64,000 nucleotides of DNA, taken from NCBI RefSeq assembly GCF_000208745.1, contig NC_030852.1, forward strand, positions 14,965,380-15,029,379, in the 5' to 3' direction. Each line of letters begins with the position of its first letter. Position 1 is the first letter of the stretch. Positions 1 to 12,879 of the stretch are shown here, in pieces. Position numbers and translations under genes: made by a program. The notes beneath the pieces are model-generated. The model saw only the letters and a program-made list of their open reading frames with translations, was not told the DNA's origin and made no database searches. Origin of the DNA: Theobroma cacao (lineage: Eukaryota; Streptophyta; Magnoliopsida; Malvales; Malvaceae).

Positions 1-1097
1 TCAATTTAACTAAAAATCAAAACCTAAAAATTTCAATTTCTCCCCTCTTGAAATTCGTCCAGCCCTTGATGTCACTTTTAGATCTCTCTCCTCAAGCATG
101 CTAAATGGAAACAAAGGCATAGGAAAGGTAGAAATCAAGCTAAAGTCAAAAAATCTTACCGTTAGACGCGTAAATGGGTGAAAAACGCGAATTCCCCTTT
201 GAATTTTCTTGTTTCTGTTTGGTTTTTCTTTTTTTTTCTTCCTTTTCTCTCAATTTTCTCTCTTGTTCTCCCTTATAGCCGACCAGCACTTAAAATGGGA
301 TTAAATGGGCTAACTTTTCATTAAAATAATATTATATCATTAAAAAATACTACGTGTCACTTTCCCATTGGCCCTTTTTTAAAATTTCATCCATTTGTTT
401 CCAAATTTTCACCATACACTTGTCCCACATATCCATAGCTTAGATAAAATTCTCATGTCCCACATATCCATAGCTTAGATAAAATTCTCAGACTTATCCA
501 AAGTCTCGGTGGAGTAATTTTTGAAATTTACGCTTTTGCCCCCGTAAAAGTGAAAAATTACATTTTTACCCAAAAAATTGAAAAATTGCCCATAGATATA
601 TTTTCATCCCTTATTCTCATACCATTCTCCAATTTGTCAAATTTGATCTAAATTCGCTCAAAATCTCAAATTTTGTTTGCGAGTGGTAAAATTATGATTT
701 TACCCCTACACTCCAGAAATCACCAGAATTAAACTTTTTCACTTTCTATCATTAAATTATACTCCAAATAGTTAATCTTGATCAAAAATTTCACTCCATG
801 ATCAAATTATTATCTTAGGTGGCAAAATGACGATTTTTGCCCTTGAGCATCAAAATTTTCAATTTTTCCCCAAATGAACCCTCGAACTCTGATAAATCAT
901 TTTTAGTCATTCCTTGACTATAAAATGTTAAATTCATCCTACGATTCCTATTTGAACTAGTTCGAGGTTAAATCAATTCAAGTGTACCGTTAGGTACAAT
1001 ACCGGGTTTCGTCTATTCTTAGGGACTTTCCTAGCATAATAACATGCTACTCAGTGCATGTATGTTATGACATGTATTTATAGGATCGGGTTTTACA
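1..1097 (-). mobile_element. LTR fragment, family A (Tekay-type Ty3/gypsy)
   Basis: This is the reverse complement of the first 1.1 kb of the solo LTR at 46463-49313; the match runs from the LTR terminus (on the minus strand TGTAAAACCCGATCC, ending at 1097) to the window edge at 1. The inserted LTR interrupts a family B LTR, whose tail resumes at 1098. The other end lies outside the window, so it is unknown whether this is a solo LTR or part of a full element. Shared landmarks with the other copy include the CAT-rich stretch next to the terminus and the run of C-rich segments around 540-900. Confidence 0.85.
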
Positions 1098-1374
1098 GAG
1101 TCTCTCCGCTAGACATCGAGTCTCCTTTTGTTGTGTATAGACGAACCTAATGTGAATTATTAAGATACATGTGTAGACAATGTATATACACTTGTTTGGT
1201 ATGCCAATATGAAGTGGCAATGCTTAATATTATTTTGATTTTAAGTTATGATATATGACTTAGTAGTTTATGATGGAATGATGAACATGTCAGATTAATA
1301 GGCTTGCTTAGGCTTAGTGGACTACGTCCATTGGGCCCATGCGCTGGTCATGGCCCGAAATTTGGGTCGTGACA
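1098..1374 (+). mobile_element. 3' tail of a family B LTR
   Basis: The last about 280 bases closely match the ends of the family B LTRs at 13928, 63837 and (reverse complement) 50654. They include the block around 1316-1374 with TTGGGCCCAT and a terminal GTGACA. The left part of this LTR is displaced or removed by the family A insertion ending at 1097. The sequence to the right (AAAAC) would be one copy of its target-site duplication, but the partner is outside the window. Confidence 0.8.
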
Positions 1375-2875
1375 AAAACTTCCTAATGTATTATGGAAAT
1401 TGGAATTTGGAAATGTGTGAGGCATGTATGATTCAAATAAGCCAAGTCTTAAGTGACTAATTAATATTGAAATGCAATAAGGATCTAATATACATGTTGG
1501 AGGTATGAAAGATAATTGAGAAATGAAGATGACTTTTAGGAATTGTGGTATTGCATAAAATGCAATGATCAAGTAAAGATGAAACTTGAGGGATCAATGA
1601 GATTATAAAGCATACACGGATACCCGATTGTAATGTGATGAAAATGATATTTGGCAATTGAGATGTGATTAATGATATTGTGATGCAAGGATACATGGTG
1701 TAATGAAAATTATGCATATGATTAGAGATGATAAGCTAGAGTATGAACAATAAAGTAAGCAAAGATATGCATGGGCATAATGTGAATCCGTATGGATTAC
1801 ATAAGAGATAACTTATGGTAGGATGTGAGTTGAATGGTAACTTAAGCATCCAAGGGGTAACCTGAATTGATTATACCCCAACGTTCATAGATTAAATATG
1901 ATCTATGGGAATGAAATGGAAAGGAAAATTAGAAATGTTGAAATTAAGAAAAGGGAATCATGTGTTATAAGAATATGATACTGAACCTTGGTTATGGATT
2001 AGAATAAATAAAGGGAATTTAATTCGAACGCAGTTGACAAGGGTTCCTACATATAGTGATAGATGTCGACACTTAAATATGTATGTACATACTTATATAT
2101 GTGGAGTTGATTATGTGACCAACTAAAGTGAAGAATTATTCTGAGTGATTTGAGATTTGAACTCAATATGTTTGATGAGTTGTATAAATGAACAGTGATA
2201 AGAGATCCCATTAGAAATTGAGCTATGTTGATATAAGAAAATTTTGGAGCAATAGTTAAAGAAAGGATATAAAGGAATTGGAATCTATAGCATGGTTAAA
2301 CCATATAAGATGGATTAATCTGATTGAGATGTAAGGATTAATGAAGTGCTATACCATAGTTATGTTAAACTCTCCATGAGGCAATAGTGCAACAGATGGA
2401 GAATAAATGGTGATAGTATTATGAAGTGAGTAATTAGAAAAATTCAATAAGAAAGATAAAATTTGATTCTTATCTATGATGATGGAAAGGTTCTAAGTCA
2501 GAATAATATAGTACATTCGGAGACATGAAGAATTAGAACTAATGAAAAGAATTGACGATAAATGAAAGGGCTTACAATTCAAGCTAAGGATTGGCAAGTG
2601 AGTTGCCTTACCATATAATGTAAATTGCATAAATACAAAATGAGCAAGAAATATGAGAGGACAATTGTGAAGGGTACTGTGTTTTAATTCAAGATGATAA
2701 AAGACATAACTTACGTACCATAACCTTGCAAAGTGTTCTAGTTGAACTTAAAGTAAACGAGGTGAATAAATCAAAATTTCCTATGAAGAAGTAAATGAAA
2801 TACGATTATAGAGTGAGATTAATGACCCAACGCTGACGTGAATTCGGGGACGAATTCTTTTTAAATGGGGGCGAC
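1375..2875 (+). mobile_element. Degenerate 3' interior of a family C element
   Basis: No open reading frame of note is present on either strand. The region lies between the family B tail and the family C LTR and ends in a purine-rich tract, so it is best read as the untranslated or decayed 3' interior of the family C retrotransposon. Just before the tract (about 2838-2860) are two GAATTC sites about 10 bases apart flanking GGGGAC, a context I recognise from the 3' ends of many plant Ty3/gypsy elements. No protein domain can be supported. Confidence 0.6.
2861..2875 (+). promoter_or_regulatory. Polypurine tract of family C element
   Basis: AAATGGGGGCGAC lies directly before the LTR terminus TGTAACACCCC at 2876. 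Position and purine content fit the plus-strand primer for reverse transcription, so the LTR that follows is a 3' LTR rather than a solo LTR. Confidence 0.7.
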
Positions 2876-5800
2876 TGTAACACCCCGTACCCTCATATAA
2901 AAGCTAATAAGACCTTATCGACAAGACGAAGGGTCAATTGATGTAATTTTAAGTGCCAAAGAACGGTGACGGGTGAAAGAAATATTTTAGAATAAAATAT
3001 TTCACATGTAAAAAAATAATAATTAAAAAATAATATTTTATCGAGGATGAGTTAGCAAGTTAAAAGGTGATTTAGAAGTGAACCAGGGCAAAATGAAACA
3101 CTTTGGGGCCGAAGAGATAAGTGAAAAATTTTAGAATAAAATATTATTAAAATATTAATATTTTATTTATTGTTAAAATTAGTCATAAAGGAGGATTATA
3201 TGACTAATCTAAGTGGGAGAGCAGAAGTAAGAAAGAATTTTGAATAAAAATGCTGTTAGTGGGGCCCATGTGCCTTTATTAAATAAAAAAAGAACGGGTA
3301 AGTATATATTTAAATATTATGGTGACACCTTGATGAAGTGTAAATTTGATATTTTATTTGTGCAAGTGTAAAGGAAGGAAAATAGAAGGAAATTGGAATT
3401 AAAAGACTGATGGGAGAACCTAATTGTAAAGGATGAAAAGTATGAAAGGTCGAATGGTAAATAAGGAAAAGTTGAGGACTTATGTGTAATTATAGTATTT
3501 GAAATTAAATGGAAATTAACTAACCAAAGAAAGTTAGATTATGTGGCATAATGAGATGTGCATGTGAATTCACTATTACATGCAAATTATAGCATGTAAA
3601 AAAGAGAAAGTTAGTGGAGAACATGTGGGACCCCCATCATGTATAGTAAAACGAAGAATAAGACTAAATTTATTTACATGTAATGAGATTGGTGCATTAA
3701 GTAGCCAAATGAGAAAAGTAAAATGTGGGATGCATGTGACCTGAATAGATTAATGAATGACCAAACAAAATATAAGGTAAAGGTGGTGCATGAAATAAGA
3801 TTGGAGGAATAAGGTGGTGCATGAAATAAATAATAAAGGAAGAAAAGATGGATAGTGGAGGTGGCGGATGGAGAAACAAAGAGAGGATAGATAATGGACC
3901 AATGTGGAGGAAAGGAAATTGGTGCATGAAAACCCATTGGTTGGCAAAATGGCCAAATGAAAATAAAAGGTGAAGGTGTGCATGTATTGTGATTGGTTAA
4001 ATGGGTGGCCATATAAATTCCAACATTCAAAGTTAAAAGAGAAATGTTAATTGGCTTGGTGAGACTTGAGAGAGAGAGAGCCGGCCATTGAGAAAAGAAA
4101 AGAAAGAAGAGAAAGCTTTGAGAAACTCCACCCAAAAGCAAGAAAAAGAGAAAGAAAAGAGAGAAACCAAAGGAAGGTTCGATTTTGGGGGAAGATCTAA
4201 AGAAACCGTGAGGTTTTCTTCCCTTATCTTGCAGAGTCTTGACATTTTACCACCCAAAGAGTCTTCAACATCCAAGAGAGAAACCATAGAGTGTTGATGG
4301 AGGTGTAAAGCTTGGTTTCAAGATACAAGAGAAACAAGGTAAGGATTATGGTTTTAGCTTGAATGTGCATTGAAAATGGGCTGGTAACCACAAGAAATGT
4401 TTTATGACAACAAAGATTGGCTTGATTGGAGAGGTTTTAGTGACATGCAAGCCACCAAACCCACGGAGGCATGATAAATTCAAAGTGAAAGAGAAACGGT
4501 AAGCATAATATTGTGTTTTAAGGCTTATGGTTGGTAAGATCATTAGCAAAATAATTGTGCATAATGTTGGCAGCTTGGTGATTGGAGCATTGGAAGAATA
4601 TTGAGGTTGAATGCAAGATTCCATCCATCACAGAGGTAAGGCATGCAATGTGAAATGATGGTGTGATGCCTTAAGTACGGTTAGGAAATAATTATGCTAG
4701 TTAAAAGCTTCAAAAGTGAAATTTGTGGACATATGTTGTTTTGAAATATTTGAAAGGTTAAGAATGTTGGTGTAACAAGAATGGAATTGATATTGAGCTT
4801 AGTGGCAGCATGTTAAATGTAAATAATGGTGCATATAAAGTTCAAAATTACTAGGTGAAATCAGATTTATAGTTGCCGCCATATATGTGATTAATAGTAT
4901 GAAAATAATAGTTTGAATATGATAAATATTATTAGAAAGATTGATGTGGGCATTTGAAGTCATAACCAAGATGCGCAAGATGCCTGGTTTGTGTAATTCA
5001 AGTTTACACTAAGGATTAAATGTAAACGGCTATCTCTTGAGAATAAAATACGAGAATAGAGAATTAAATGCAACTAGCAAATGCGAAATATATTCGCAGC
5101 AAGGCTTATTAATGGTATTCGATTGAAATGATGTTAGGAAGTTGACAAAGCAAGGATTATTACTGCCAGCATAAAGTAAGCATTCGAGGAAATATTAGTG
5201 GCGAAGTAATATCCAGCCATTATAAGGTGAGTAGGGGGTATCTATTTCAAAAGTTTCATAAACTATACATTGATATACGTTTAATAAACGTTGCCAGTTT
5301 CCTTTAAATGCAATTATGGATAGCATGAGTTGTTAGCCTCGGTAAGCTATTTTTCAATCAATTTGAAATCAATTATTTTGTCTTTGCTGAAATCATGAGT
5401 TGCTAGAAAATGATAAGTGATTTGAACACATAGTGTGCAATGATTTATACACTACTATTATGGAAAGCATGAGCTGGTAAAAACGATAGGCAATTGTGAA
5501 TGCAAATTGATTTAGAAGTTTTTTATGTATACTATCTACATACTTTTATGTAAAGTGTTTTAGAAACTAGGAAACAAGCCATTTTGTAATGTTTTGCATC
5601 AAATCCTTGCTTTGTATATTAGGGTGACATGCATAGTTAAATGCGTTTGTTAAATGGTTTAAATACAAATTTTTGAGAGTCGATTTTAGTCCGATCTTTA
5701 TATAAATGTTATCACCATGCATTTTAATGTGAAAAGCAATTTGAAAGGTTATCGAACCTTGTTTTAAAATGATTCAAACCAAAAGTCTCAGAAACCTTAA

Positions 5801-7025
5801 TTTGGTTTTCAAAATAATTTTGATAAACAGAGAGCATCGAGAGTAGGTCGAATGTCACATCAGAATAGTGTGACCCTTGTGCACAAGTAAGCTCTAGCTA
5901 GAAAACCTTTGGGTCACCGATGGACTATTAGACATGGCTAGGCCATGGTCTGTGATTATATGTAGCAAGGCCACGGGTTGATATATGTGGCTAGGCCATA
6001 AGTTAATATATGTGGTTATGACCACTTGATTTCTCCGATGTCGGCCAACATTGTTGAGACTGCCATGGCTGTGGGAATATGGTGGAGGGGGGCCTCCCGG
6101 ATTGTTATTTCGTGGAAGAGGGTCCACGAATTGATTATCTATGATTACCTACTCGAGAGCCTTGAGAGTTTTTAGACTCGTACTTTTTTGCATGGTGGAG
6201 AGTTAATGTTTTTCCCCAGCTCTTTTATTTGAATGAAAGCTTTTAGTGCTTATTTGTGATCATGAGTTGATTTATGTGGATGTACACGTTGATTTTTACA
6301 TGCCACACATTTTAGGAGCGTGCGTACTTTTATATTGTTATTTGTATTTTTGATGGAAAAAGATGATTTCAATGATTGAAATTTAATTTCTACACTTGTT
6401 TTCGATATTGTTTTGCCCAGGGAAGTATTGCATTATGATTTTACAGCACTACTATTTTTTTTTTACAAGGCACAAATACTTTATTTGTCATATGGTTTTA
6501 TGAGCTTGCCATTTTATATTCTAATTTTATCTTCCAAATTATCTGCTTTAAGCTTGTTTCCCATCTACACCCTGCTCATGGAACCAATGATCACTGAGTC
6601 TGTGAGACTCACCCCCTTATCTCCCTTTTGCATATAGTGATCGGCCTAGTGTCCATTCATCGGCATTTGTTGTCCACCGCGGATAGGTAAAGGCATCTCA
6701 TAGCACTTCATTCTAAGTCGCTCCGCTATTAAAAGTCGAGTCGTTTATAGCATAATTCATTTGTAAATAGTGTCAATGTAAATGTTCAGTTGGATATTAT
6801 AGACTAAAATGTATTCTTACGATTATGGTGAATAAAGGTTAAGATGACGTATTACAACTGTTGCTCAATTCTTATTTCAAAGAGTTATACGGTTCAGAGT
6901 AATTTCATAGATTGATAGCATGAATATGAAGTAATAACTAAGTTTCAATTAAAGCTTGTTCGGGGGCTTGGCGGGTTCTCCCGCAAGACTCGAACGCCAG
7001 TAGTGATCGAGGAACGGTCATTATA
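2876..7025 (+). mobile_element. 3' LTR, family C (long-LTR, probably Ty3/gypsy)
   Basis: The left terminus is TGTAACACCCCGTACC; the right end (GGTCATTATA) aligns with the reverse complement of the solo copy at 55468-59253, which ends CATTACA. At about 4.15 kb it is unusually long for an LTR. The bases flanking the two ends (GCGAC and GAAAA) do not match, as expected for a 3' LTR whose partner lies outside the window. A purine-rich 5' leader with GAGA repeats (4060-4170), GT-type donor-like sites after AAG (around 4336) and an array of GGCC/TAG hairpins (5918-6130) are shared with the other copy. The terminal A of the usual CA end is preceded by T (TA), a single change. Confidence 0.82.
5918..6130 (+). 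repeat. Hairpin-repeat segment in family C LTR
   Basis: Short units rich in TGGCTAGGCCA alternate with ATATGTGG phrases. CATGGCTAGGCCATG (about 5934-5948) is a six-base stem with a TAG loop, and related units recur about every 30-35 bases. The reverse-oriented copy at about 56270-56540 keeps the same phrases (for example GTGGCCTAGCCAC). Confidence 0.65.
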
Positions 7026-7425
7026 GAAAATCCTTGATTGGGAGATAACGGTAGTGGATATAAGTCAAAGGGACCAAACTACTATAAATACTTGTGCATT
7101 GTCCATTTCTCTCCACCTTTCCTTGCTTAGTGTTTTTTAAATCTAACAAGTTTTAAACCTTCCCTTTTATAGTTGATTAAAAGCTTTACAAGCTCAAAAG
7201 ACTGACTTCAAATTTGTTGTGGTATTCAACCCCTTTCTAGCACACCTATAGGACCAACACATATAAGTTTCCAATTGAATGCTTGAACCTTGAATCTTGA
7301 CAATTGGTATTCTTTGATATTTAGATGCTCATTGTAAATATATTCATGACTTGAATGCCTTATTTTCGATATTTCATAACAACTGGTATCACTCATAAAT
7401 CATGGATCTTTGAAAACTAGTTTGT
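7026..7425 (+). mobile_element. Remnant of a copia-like LTR 3' end with possible primer-binding site
   Basis: Following the family C LTR there is a TATA-like CTATAAATAC near 7082 and a segment (7215-7258) reading as a C-rich box followed by GGACCAACA. This is the same arrangement that closes the SIRE-like LTRs at 37248 and 46287. A TGGTATCA motif at 7384-7391, resembling an initiator-methionine tRNA primer-binding site, follows a CATAACA at 7375-7381. I cannot decide which of the two is the true LTR boundary. The solo family B LTR at 7426 interrupts whatever followed. Confidence 0.4.
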
Positions 7426-7797
7426 TGTGATACCCCAAATTTTAATATACGCGTAAAATAGTGTAATAGTGGTGACGTGGACTAAGGGTAATTTTCGTCT
7501 TCTTCTTGGTGAGTCTTAGCAAATATTTTATATCCAAGATTCAATAAATTATTTTTATATAAATAAAAAAATAAAAAAAGAAGAAGAGAGAGATTTTCAC
7601 CTTAGGGGTAAAATGATAATTTTACATCTTGAGTCTAAATTTTTAAGTTTTCATAAACTTGAGTACCTCTAATCTATTGTGGACCTTTTCTCAATGTGAA
7701 AAGAGTAAAAAGATTGCACAAAAAAAAAGAAAAAAAAGACAAAGTAAACTTGTTAATGGCATTTTCGTAAATAATTAAAACTTTTGTCAATCCTAGG

Positions 7798-7805
7798 TAT
7801 AAATA
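7798..7805 (+). promoter_or_regulatory. TATA box of family B LTR (copy 1)
   Basis: TATAAATA followed by TCT, at the same relative position (about 370 bases into the LTR) as in other family B copies. Confidence 0.6.
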
Positions 7806-9165
7806 TCTCAATTTCTAGCACCTTCTAGCACTTCCTCCTTCTTCCTCCCCATTTCAAACTTTCCATCTTCCATGGAGGCCATCCCTGAAACCTCCATAAC
7901 TTTCTCATATTAACTGCAAATTTCGTGTTTTTGTACAAATTTTCATAGGATTTTTCATGCCCTTTCACTTTTTCACCTCAAAAAACCCTCAAAAAGTTTT
8001 TCCTCTATACTTTCTCTCACTAAATGAACATTTTTAGAGAGAAAAACTCTTTAACTAACTTGAAAACTCTTGAAGGAATTTTTCCCATTTTAATCCTCAC
8101 CAAGGAAAATTAACTACAAGTCCACTAAGGTGAGTAATGGGTTAGGATTAATTTCTAAGTTTGTTAATGATGGTTAATAATTAGATTTATGGGTTGTTTT
8201 ATTGTCGATGGATTATATTGTGGTGAAAAGGTGAGTATTTATTTCTAGAGTGACTAAAGTAGTGAAAATAAATGACTAGCTAATGACTAGAATGTGGGCT
8301 TTGTTAATTTACAAGTAAATTGATATTTGAAATGGGAATTAGAGGTTGTTTTCATGGGTTGAGATTGTTGGAGGGAGAAATGATTAAGAATTATAGTAAT
8401 TCATGGTTTAATTAGTGGTGTGGATGACTAAATTAGTAAAGTGCATTATGTTGGTGTAAGATGTCACTAAGGGAATTAATTAAGTGTGGAGTTATGAATT
8501 ATAAGGATGATATAGTGCTAGAAAATGGAAGTAATAAATGGAGCGTTATGAAAATGGTGGAGTTAGTATTAGGTTGAGTAGTCAAATGGTAATTGAAAAC
8601 TAGTTAGGAAGAACTAGTAAAGTTTAATTATGGAAATATCATTTGGATTTATATTCATGTGAATTGGTTGTGATGCTAATTGTGTGTGATAGGTTCCAAC
8701 CAAACCCCACGTTTCCACTTGGAGCAATAGTCGAGGTTTGGAGTTGATCAGAAAAAATTGGGTGAGTGAACTTGCATTTAAAACGTTTTGAACAAATGTG
8801 CATGTGTTTGACTAAAGTATTTGAATATTCTTGGTTGACTCTTTTAAAAATCTTGCAGGGGAACAAGCCTTGCACGAGTGATATTTCTATGTTGTTAAAC
8901 ATGAAATCTGACAAATCACATGTTTGAAATATTATGTTGAATTGTCAATTGAATTGTGGCGCGTGATGCATTGGAAATTTTGTGATGTTCTAAACTAATG
9001 GCATAGCAGTTGATATTATTTTCTTTGAATGTTGACTGTGCAAACATGTGTATAATCGATAAAATAATGAACTTTGTGGAATGTATTATTATGCAAAGAT
9101 TATTGTTATATATTGTTATGTGTGTTATGCTTGAAAGGTAATATTGAATGATAACTATAACCATG

Positions 9166-9408
9166 CGTGTGCGGTGTGGGAGTGCACATGACGGTGATGG
9201 TCGTGTGTAGTGTGGCAGTGCACATGACGATGATGGTGGTGTGCAGTGTGGGAGTGCACACGTTGATGATATATGCCATGTGCAGTGTAAGAGTGCACAT
9301 GATGATATATGCCTTGTGCGGTGTGGGAGTGCACATGATATTTGCCATGTGCGGTGTGGGAGTGCACATGAGGATATTAGCTATGTGCAGTGTGGGAGTG
9401 CACATGAG
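9166..9408 (+). repeat. Tandem hairpin array in family B LTR (copy 1)
   Basis: About seven units of 30-40 bases, each built around GTGTGGGAGTGCACATGA preceded by ATGTGC or GTGTGC. GTGC ... GCAC arms make each unit a small hairpin. Long open frames across this array (His/Thr-rich on one strand, Val/Met-rich on the other) are by-products of the repeat. Confidence 0.85.
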
Positions 9409-10211
9409 CTGAGTTGAGGATGGTGGTTGTATGCATTGAGCCATGTTGACTGGTTTGGGAATGACCTTGATGTATTTGATGTATGATTGAAAATGTCCAT
9501 ATATATATATATATATACATAATATATATACATGAATTCTTATACGCATGTGTACTTGTCCTATAAGGTAGAGATGTTTGGAAAATGAGATGTGATTGCA
9601 CTGAATGTTGAAAGTTGAAATTCCTAAATGTTTTAAAATGAGTTAAAAGACAACATGGCATCAAGTTTGCTTATGAGATACAAATTGCATTGTTTTAACA
9701 CAAATGCATCGTGTTTCTAAAAACCCTTCCATATCGTTTGCTTGTTCCCTTCCTATGTTCACTCATTGGGTTTATACTCATTCTTTTCAACTTCATGTTT
9801 TAGTTTTCAGGTTTGGAGGTAGTTTGATCTTAGGTCAGGGTGCTTCCTCATATTCATCTTTTGGTAGGTTTACCATGACACTCAATGATAGTACCCACGC
9901 CCAGAGTCACTCCACTGGCAGTTAAAGGTCTTTGTATGTGTACATATTTCCTTGGTGTGAATTGATAAGATTTATTTGGCAAACTATCTATGTATATTTT
10001 GATTACTGAGGCCATTATGAGTATATACTTAGGTTTTATGAATTGTTTTCGAAGAATTTATCATTTGAACATTATGAATTATAGATCTTAACAAAATATG
10101 GATGATAGATAGACTAATGTACAAGTTCATATAGAAAGGATTACTTGGGCCTAGTGGTCTGTGCTTATTGGGCCCTTGTGCCGGTCATGGCCCAGGATTT
10201 GGGCTATGACA

Positions 10212-11069
10212 TACGTACCTTGAACTTCAATGATTGCCTATATTGGTATATGTTTATATATTTTTTTTGAAGAGTTAAATCATGCTTACATTTCATTAAG
10301 CAAAATTAGAATCATAACTAGTGAAGATAGCCAAAATTTTCTTTGTAATCATGCTTGTGCTTACTTGATCATAATATTTTTCTCACATGATTGCAACAAG
10401 TGCTAAATGCTTTGGCAATGCTCCATTGATAATTATATTTCTCTTGATTGGATATTCTCTTTGAATTGATAGTTTTATACATTATTTGGAGAATATTTCT
10501 TGATTTGAACATTTAGTTTTGAACTTGCTCTTTCTTCAACTTAGTCTTCAAATTACTTTTGACTCGCTTTGTAATACTTATGCATTTTACCTTGGTTTGA
10601 AGAGTTTTCATAATTTGCATTTACTTTGTTTTATTCTTTAATTTATTCTTCAAGTTACTTTACACTTTTGATTTATGCACTTCACTTTCAAAAGTTTTTG
10701 AGAACCTATTTTCAACTTACTTGTTTATTTCGGTTTGCAAATTTTTTTTGACATGTTTTAAAGTGAGAGTAAGATTTGAGAATCTCCTTTCTCCTTGAAC
10801 TTGTGCTTTTATCATGAAAATGTTTTTGAAATTTAATTACAGCTCACTTACTCATCATCTTTATACTTGAGCATTCTCACTTAACCTTGAAAAGTATTGA
10901 AAATGTGTTTTCAGCTTGTTTGTTCATTTCTTTGGTTTGTTCAAATGTGAAACAAATTTGAGAAATTGTCATTAAACTTCAAAGTTTGATTTGTTGGGAA
11001 GAATTTTTGGAAATACAATTTACCCCCTCTCTTGGATATTTTCCTCATTATTATTGAGCTAACACATTC
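10212..11069 (+). other. AT-rich interval, probable copia LTR remnant
   Basis: T-rich, with no coding potential. The last part (11005-11064) has a C-rich box (TACCCCCTCTCTTGG) and ends GAGCTAACA, which resembles the 3' end of a copia-type LTR. No opposite end was found. The family B LTR at 11070 inserted at its right edge and duplicated CATTC. Confidence 0.4.
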
Positions 11070-11564
11070 TGTAGTACCCCGCATTTTGATACGATGGCTA
11101 ATAAAGTTTATGGATGCCAATTGAGGTTAATTACCTAGTTAAAAAGGGTAATTCAAAAGTCAACTTGTGAAATCTAGATCTCCATAGACACATAACTAGA
11201 AGTAGACGTGATAATGCAGACCAAGGGTAATTTCATAATTTCTCTTGGTGAGCTCCTACTAGTGGGTTTTTTTTTATGCTATTAAGGTCTAAATAGGCCT
11301 AAGGAATGAATGAATGATGTTTATGATTGTAAAATAAATGAAGAAGATAAAAATAATTATAATTTCCACGGTAGGGGCAAAATGGTCATTTTACATTTCA
11401 AGTCTAAATTTTTATTTTTTCATGAACTCGAGTATTTCTAGACTATTATGGACCTTGCCCTAGTGTCAAAAAGAGTAAAAAGTTGCACAAAGGATGAAAG
11501 GAAGACAAAGTCACCATGTTAAGGGCATTTTGGTAATTTATGTGAGAAATGGATAAACTTTAGA

Positions 11565-11572
11565 TATAAATA
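11565..11572 (+). promoter_or_regulatory. TATA box of family B LTR (copy 2)
   Basis: TATAAATA about 495 bases into the LTR, about 310 bases before the conserved donor-like site. Confidence 0.6.
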
Positions 11573-12187
11573 TCTAAAGCTTCAGCAAATTTCTAGCAAC
11601 TTCCAACAACTCTTCTACTTCCTCCCCTCTCTTCTCTCCATTTCATGTTTTCTTCATCTTCCATGGAAGCCTCCCATGGTAACCCTAAACCTTGTGTTTT
11701 TCTACACCTTTTCATAGGGTTTTTCATGCTCTTTCTCTTCTACACCTCAAAAGCCCTTAAAGGTCTTTCCTTGGTATATTTTCTCACTAGCTGGATGGGT
11801 GGAGAGAGAGAGGGAGATTGTCCAGAATAGCTTGGAAGCTTTTGAAAAAGAATTCAACTACAAAAAACCACCAAGGTGAGTAATGAATTAGGTTTAATTT
11901 TCAAGTTGTTGACAATGGTTGATGATTAGAGTGGTGAGTTAATCTATTGTTGAGATTGTTAATCATTTTTAGAGTGACTAAAGTAGAGTAAATAACTAGC
12001 CACTTAATGGCAATTGGAAACTAGTTAGGAATAACTAGTAGAACTTGATTTAGGAAAGAGCTTTTGGAATTATATTAATGCCAATTTGGGTTGGTGGTGA
12101 TATTGTGTGTGTATAGTTTCCAACAAGGCCTCACATGTCCATTTGGAGTATTAGTTGAGGCTAGAGTCAAGCAAAAGAATCAACAAG

Positions 12188-12399
12188 ACCGGTGAGTGAA
12201 CTTGCATCAAAGTGTTTTTAGGAAATACATGTGTTGGGATGAAGCATTTAAATGATTTTACTTGGTTTTCATTAAATTATGCATGGGAACAAGATCGATG
12301 AGTGAACTTGCATCAAAGTATTTTTAGGAAATACATGTATTGAGCTGAAGCATTTAAATGATTTTACTTGGTTTTCATTAAATTATGCATGGGAACAAG
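12188..12399 (+). repeat. 106-bp tandem duplication within family B LTR
   Basis: Two copies (about 12188-12293 and 12294-12399), each with TGAGTGAACTTGCATCAAAG and ending GGGAACAAG, differ at only a few positions. The copies at 8760, 52240 and 62155 have a single unit, so the duplication arose in this copy or its close relatives. Confidence 0.85.
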
Positions 12400-12530
12400 C
12401 CCTTGATAAAATGTTTTGATGTTGTGAAATTATGAAATGTGTAAAAAGATGAATCCATGTGCTCCTATATTATGTTGGTATGTATATATATGAATATGTG
12501 TTGTGCATTGATGAATAATGTTGTGTGATA

Positions 12531-12690
12531 ATGATGACCCAGCTATGTGTGATGTGGGAGTGCACATGAGCTGATGATGACCTGGCTATGTGCGAGTAGG
12601 GAGTGCGCATAAGCTGATGATGACCCGGCTATGTGCAAGTAGGGAGTGTGCATAAGCCGATGATGATGATCCGGCTATGACGATGAATGA
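12531..12690 (+). repeat. Tandem hairpin units in family B LTR (copy 2)
   Basis: Three to four units of about 44-48 bases, each with GGCTATGTGC, a GAGT..GGGAGT loop and GCGCATAAGC. The two arms pair with one bulged base. Units are joined by TGATGATGACCC-type linkers. Confidence 0.75.
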
Positions 12691-12879
12691 AGTGGGGTGG
12701 TGTACATGTTTATATATGTTTATATATGTATATGTGATAGAAAGTTTATGATTATAATAGGTGATTGAAATGAATAATGAGAAACTTGATTATTGTCAAT
12801 GTGTTCACTTTGATGTGTAATATGGTAGGAATGGATTTTGTGACATGTGAAAACCCCTTAATTGTCATCTGCCCTGAAT

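Larger units (their letters stand above)
7426..10211 (+). mobile_element. Solo LTR, family B, palindrome-free subtype
   Basis: Begins TGTGATACCCC and ends GGGCTATGACA, aligning end to end with the other family B copies (11070-13928, 50654-53256, 61150-63837). Flanks are TTTGT and TACGT, three of five identical, so the target-site duplication has decayed or the insertion is old. A TATAAATA box at 7798, a donor-like AAG|GTGAGT at 8127 and an acceptor-like TTTTCAG at 9804-9810 are conserved in all copies. This copy carries seven or so tandem hairpin units at 9166-9408 but lacks the CTGCAG palindromes present in the other three long copies. Confidence 0.85.

Noticed and set aside
4033..4297. Open frames on both strands in the GA-rich part of the family C LTR
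   Set aside because: Purine-rich leader sequence gives Lys/Glu frames on one strand and Ser/Phe/Leu on the other; nothing is conserved in the solo copy.
9106..9549. Long open frames rich in His/Thr (minus) and Val/Met (plus)
   Set aside because: They arise from the tandem hairpin repeat, appear on both strands at once, and change frame between copies of the LTR.
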